DNA of 7,371 bases, taken from the NCBI GenBank assembly GCA_964489885.1, contig CAZAZX010000022.1:1-7371 (forward strand), given 5' to 3'. The position numbers were made by a program, and so were the translations under genes. Below the pieces are notes generated by a model. That model saw nothing but the letters and a program-made list of their open reading frames with translations. It ran no database searches and had not been told where the DNA came from. This stretch comes from CAKOTZ01 sp964489885. Lineage in GTDB: Bacteria; Bacillota; Clostridia; TANB77; CAG-508. Shown piece by piece: positions 6,513 to 7,371 of this stretch (within the stretch, counting starts at the first letter, position 1; each line of letters starts with the position of its first letter).

Positions 6513-7022
6513 TTATTGTTTCTTTCTTGTTAAGCAAATGCCAACTACTGAACCTATAAAAACTAATGGTGCTATTCTTACAAATAACCATACAAAACTA
6601 TGAACTCCAACTCCTAATACTGCTAATTCTGGATCATTGTAATTCCATTCCATATAAGAATTTCCTAATGTTGCTAGACTAATGAAAACAAGTATTAAAA
6701 TTATACATATAGATATAAATAGCCAATGCCAAATTTTTCTTTTAGTTTCTTTTTTCTGTGCTAGTTGTAAATTTATTATTTCTAGCTTTTCAGCTATTTC
6801 TTGTAGAGAATCTTCCTTTTGCTCTGTAACATTTTCTCCAAGTAATGTGCTAACTGGTGTATCTAAAGCATCAGATAATGAAACTAATAATTCAGAATCA
6901 GGAACAGATAAACCTTGTTCCCATTTTGAAATTGTTTGTCTAACTACATTTAATTTTATAGCCAATTCCTCTTGTGAAAGTCCTTTTGATTTTCTAATAG
7001 TCTTAATATTATCTTTTAACAT
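6513..7022 (-). CDS. XRE-family regulator with C-terminal membrane segments
   Basis: This 169-residue protein begins with a Cro/CI-type HTH_3 domain (about residues 6-61), including LSQEELAIKLNVVRQTISKWEQG and the typical VPDSELLVSLSDAL. A charged, probably coiled linker (about 68-96) follows, then two hydrophobic segments (about 98-118 and 137-163) and a short basic tail, TRKKQ. Membrane-anchored XRE proteins of this shape are common in Bacillota, and their signals are mostly unknown. The start ATG at 7022 has AGGAGG eight bases upstream. The gene is convergent with tetR and has its own predicted promoter with a dyad over the -35 region. Function beyond DNA binding and membrane attachment cannot be read. 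A link to the neighbouring exporter is possible but unproven. Confidence 0.9.
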   Translation of the reverse strand: MLKDNIKTIRKSKGLSQEELAIKLNVVRQTISKWEQGLSVPDSELLVSLSDALDTPVSTLLGENVTEQKEDSLQEIAEKLEIINLQLAQKKETKRKIWHWLFISICIILILVFISLATLGNSYMEWNYNDPELAVLGVGVHSFVWLFVRIAPLVFIGSVVGICLTRKKQ

Positions 7023-7045
7023 AATAGTTACCTCCTTTACAAAGG

Positions 7046-7074
7046 ATTATATGCTAAACCTTTCGTTGCTACAA
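7046..7074 (-). promoter_or_regulatory. Likely promoter of the XRE gene
   Basis: A perfect -10 TATAAT (7046-7051 on the minus strand) lies 17 bases from a weak -35, TTGTAG (7069-7074), which matches only the TTG. The poor -35 falls within the dyad at 7064-7080. Transcription would start near 7039, practically at the ribosome site AGGAGG (7031-7036), so the leader would be very short; the start point is uncertain. Confidence 0.5.
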
Positions 7075-7080
7075 GCAACG
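7064..7080. promoter_or_regulatory. 17-bp dyad over the XRE promoter -35, possible operator
   Basis: CGTTGCT-ACA-AGCAACG has perfect 7-base arms and is much richer in G and C than its surroundings. It covers the -35 region of the predicted XRE promoter, where Cro/CI-type regulators often bind to control their own gene. It could instead form an RNA hairpin in a longer transcript coming from the right. No T-run follows on the minus strand, so it is not a leftward terminator. Confidence 0.5.
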
Positions 7081-7140
7081 CATATTAACATTTGCCATAA
7101 ATAGCCTATTTTCAACGATAAATTACTATTTTTCTTTATC

Positions 7141-7272
7141 CTACTTGTTAACAATATTACTTATATTGTTAACATCTTGATTTTTTAGGATTTTTGCAAT
7201 ATTGTAAATATTTTTTTCAACATCATAAAAACTTTCTATATTTTCTATATCTTGTTCAACCCCATTTTTCAT
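7141..7272 (-). CDS. Possible small protein of 43 residues, unknown
   Basis: The frame begins with MKNGVEQDIENIESF and ends with NISNIVNK and TAG. It is rich in Asn, Ile, Glu and Lys and could form an amphipathic helix; I recognise no family. Codons look similar to the neighbouring genes. Against it: no Shine-Dalgarno precedes the ATG, and the -10 box of the predicted promoter directly abuts it, so a transcript would begin at or just after the start codon. It could be leaderless, a remnant of a longer gene, or chance in AT-rich DNA. Confidence 0.25.
   Translation of the reverse strand: MKNGVEQDIENIESFYDVEKNIYNIAKILKNQDVNNISNIVNK
7146..7174. repeat. 29-bp palindrome with 12-base arms
   Basis: TGTTAACAATAT (7146-7157) and ATATTGTTAACA (7163-7174) are perfect inverted arms around a five-base spacer. 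It is the longest perfect dyad I found in the window. No T-run directly follows on the minus strand; on the plus strand six Ts follow after six bases, but no plus-strand gene lies nearby to be terminated. A protein-binding site or an RNA hairpin in a leader or small RNA fits better. Confidence 0.6.
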
Positions 7273-7301
7273 ATAATATCACAAGAATAAATTATTTTCA
7301 A
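7273..7301 (-). promoter_or_regulatory. Leftward sigma-A promoter upstream of the XRE gene
   Basis: On the minus strand TTGAAA (7296-7301), a 17-base spacer and TATTAT (7273-7278) are each one base off consensus, and TGA before the -10 gives an extended -10. The start would be near 7266. It could drive the small ORF, a small RNA, or the XRE gene with a leader of about 245 bases. Confidence 0.55.
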
Positions 7302-7371
7302 ATTATAATAATTAAATGTATGAGTTTTTTTTACTGGGGTTTTCCTTATTTTTCAATAGTTTCCAGCACTC

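Larger units (their letters stand above)
7081..7371. other. Gene-poor region upstream of the XRE gene
   Basis: This 291-base AT-rich stretch has no long gene on either strand. It holds a possible 43-codon minus-strand ORF (7141-7272), a 29-bp palindrome (7146-7174) and a good leftward promoter (7273-7301), listed separately. From 7302 to the end I see only short open frames running off the right edge on the minus strand, too short to assign. The last seven bases, AGCACTC, equal part of a CIRCE arm. Confidence 0.6.

Noticed and set aside
7312..7371. A minus-strand frame open from the right edge to a TAA at 7312, as the C-terminus of a gene
   Set aside because: Only 19 codons are visible, a second frame there is also briefly open, and no family signal is seen.

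Overview
This is a very AT-rich stretch that reads as a low-GC Bacillota genome, most likely clostridial. The reasons are strong AGGAGG ribosome sites, TAA as the only stop of the intact genes, near-consensus sigma-A promoters, a CIRCE heat-shock operator at the left edge, and a TetR / MacB-type ABC transporter arrangement common in that phylum. The species cannot be named from the sequence.

Left edge (1-148): no gene lies fully inside. A leftward promoter is overlapped by a good CIRCE element (HrcA site), so a heat-shock gene or operon probably begins just outside the window on the left. Two copies of an 11-mer with phased A-tracts sit directly upstream of that promoter. From 149 to 787 (minus strand) is a class I SAM-dependent methyltransferase whose frame is interrupted by one TGA exactly where the conserved KPGG motif needs its first glycine. 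The frame continues with a normal C-terminus to a TAA at 149, so it is a single-base nonsense allele or a sequencing error.

Middle (905-5694, minus strand): a gene cluster read right to left. It starts with an ABC ATPase and a two-module FtsX/MacB-like permease, joined by a TAATG overlap. A ZIP-family (GufA-like) metal transporter begins at or inside the permease stop codon. After 44 bases comes gpmA, the 2,3-bisphosphoglycerate-dependent phosphoglycerate mutase, and then the broken methyltransferase.

Control region (5695-5852): the ABC operon and a divergent TetR-family repressor gene share a compact intergenic region. It holds a perfect-consensus promoter (TTGACA-17-TATAAT) leftward, a strong promoter (TTGACT-16-TATAAT) rightward, and two matching 20-bp palindromes of pattern ATRTGAAA-N4-TTTCAYAT. 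One palindrome lies just after the operon's start point and the other exactly between the two back-to-back -35 boxes. The likely logic is that TetR represses the exporter, and by translational coupling the ZIP transporter, as well as itself, until a ligand releases it. tetR ends in a clear hairpin terminator.

Right part (6513-7371): a minus-strand gene for an XRE-family regulator with an N-terminal helix-turn-helix and two C-terminal membrane segments. A 17-bp dyad overlaps its -35 region. Further right there is no long gene. There is a well-formed leftward promoter, a possible 43-codon ORF abutting it, and a 29-bp near-perfect palindrome inside that ORF. These could be a small gene, a long leader of the XRE gene, or a small RNA.
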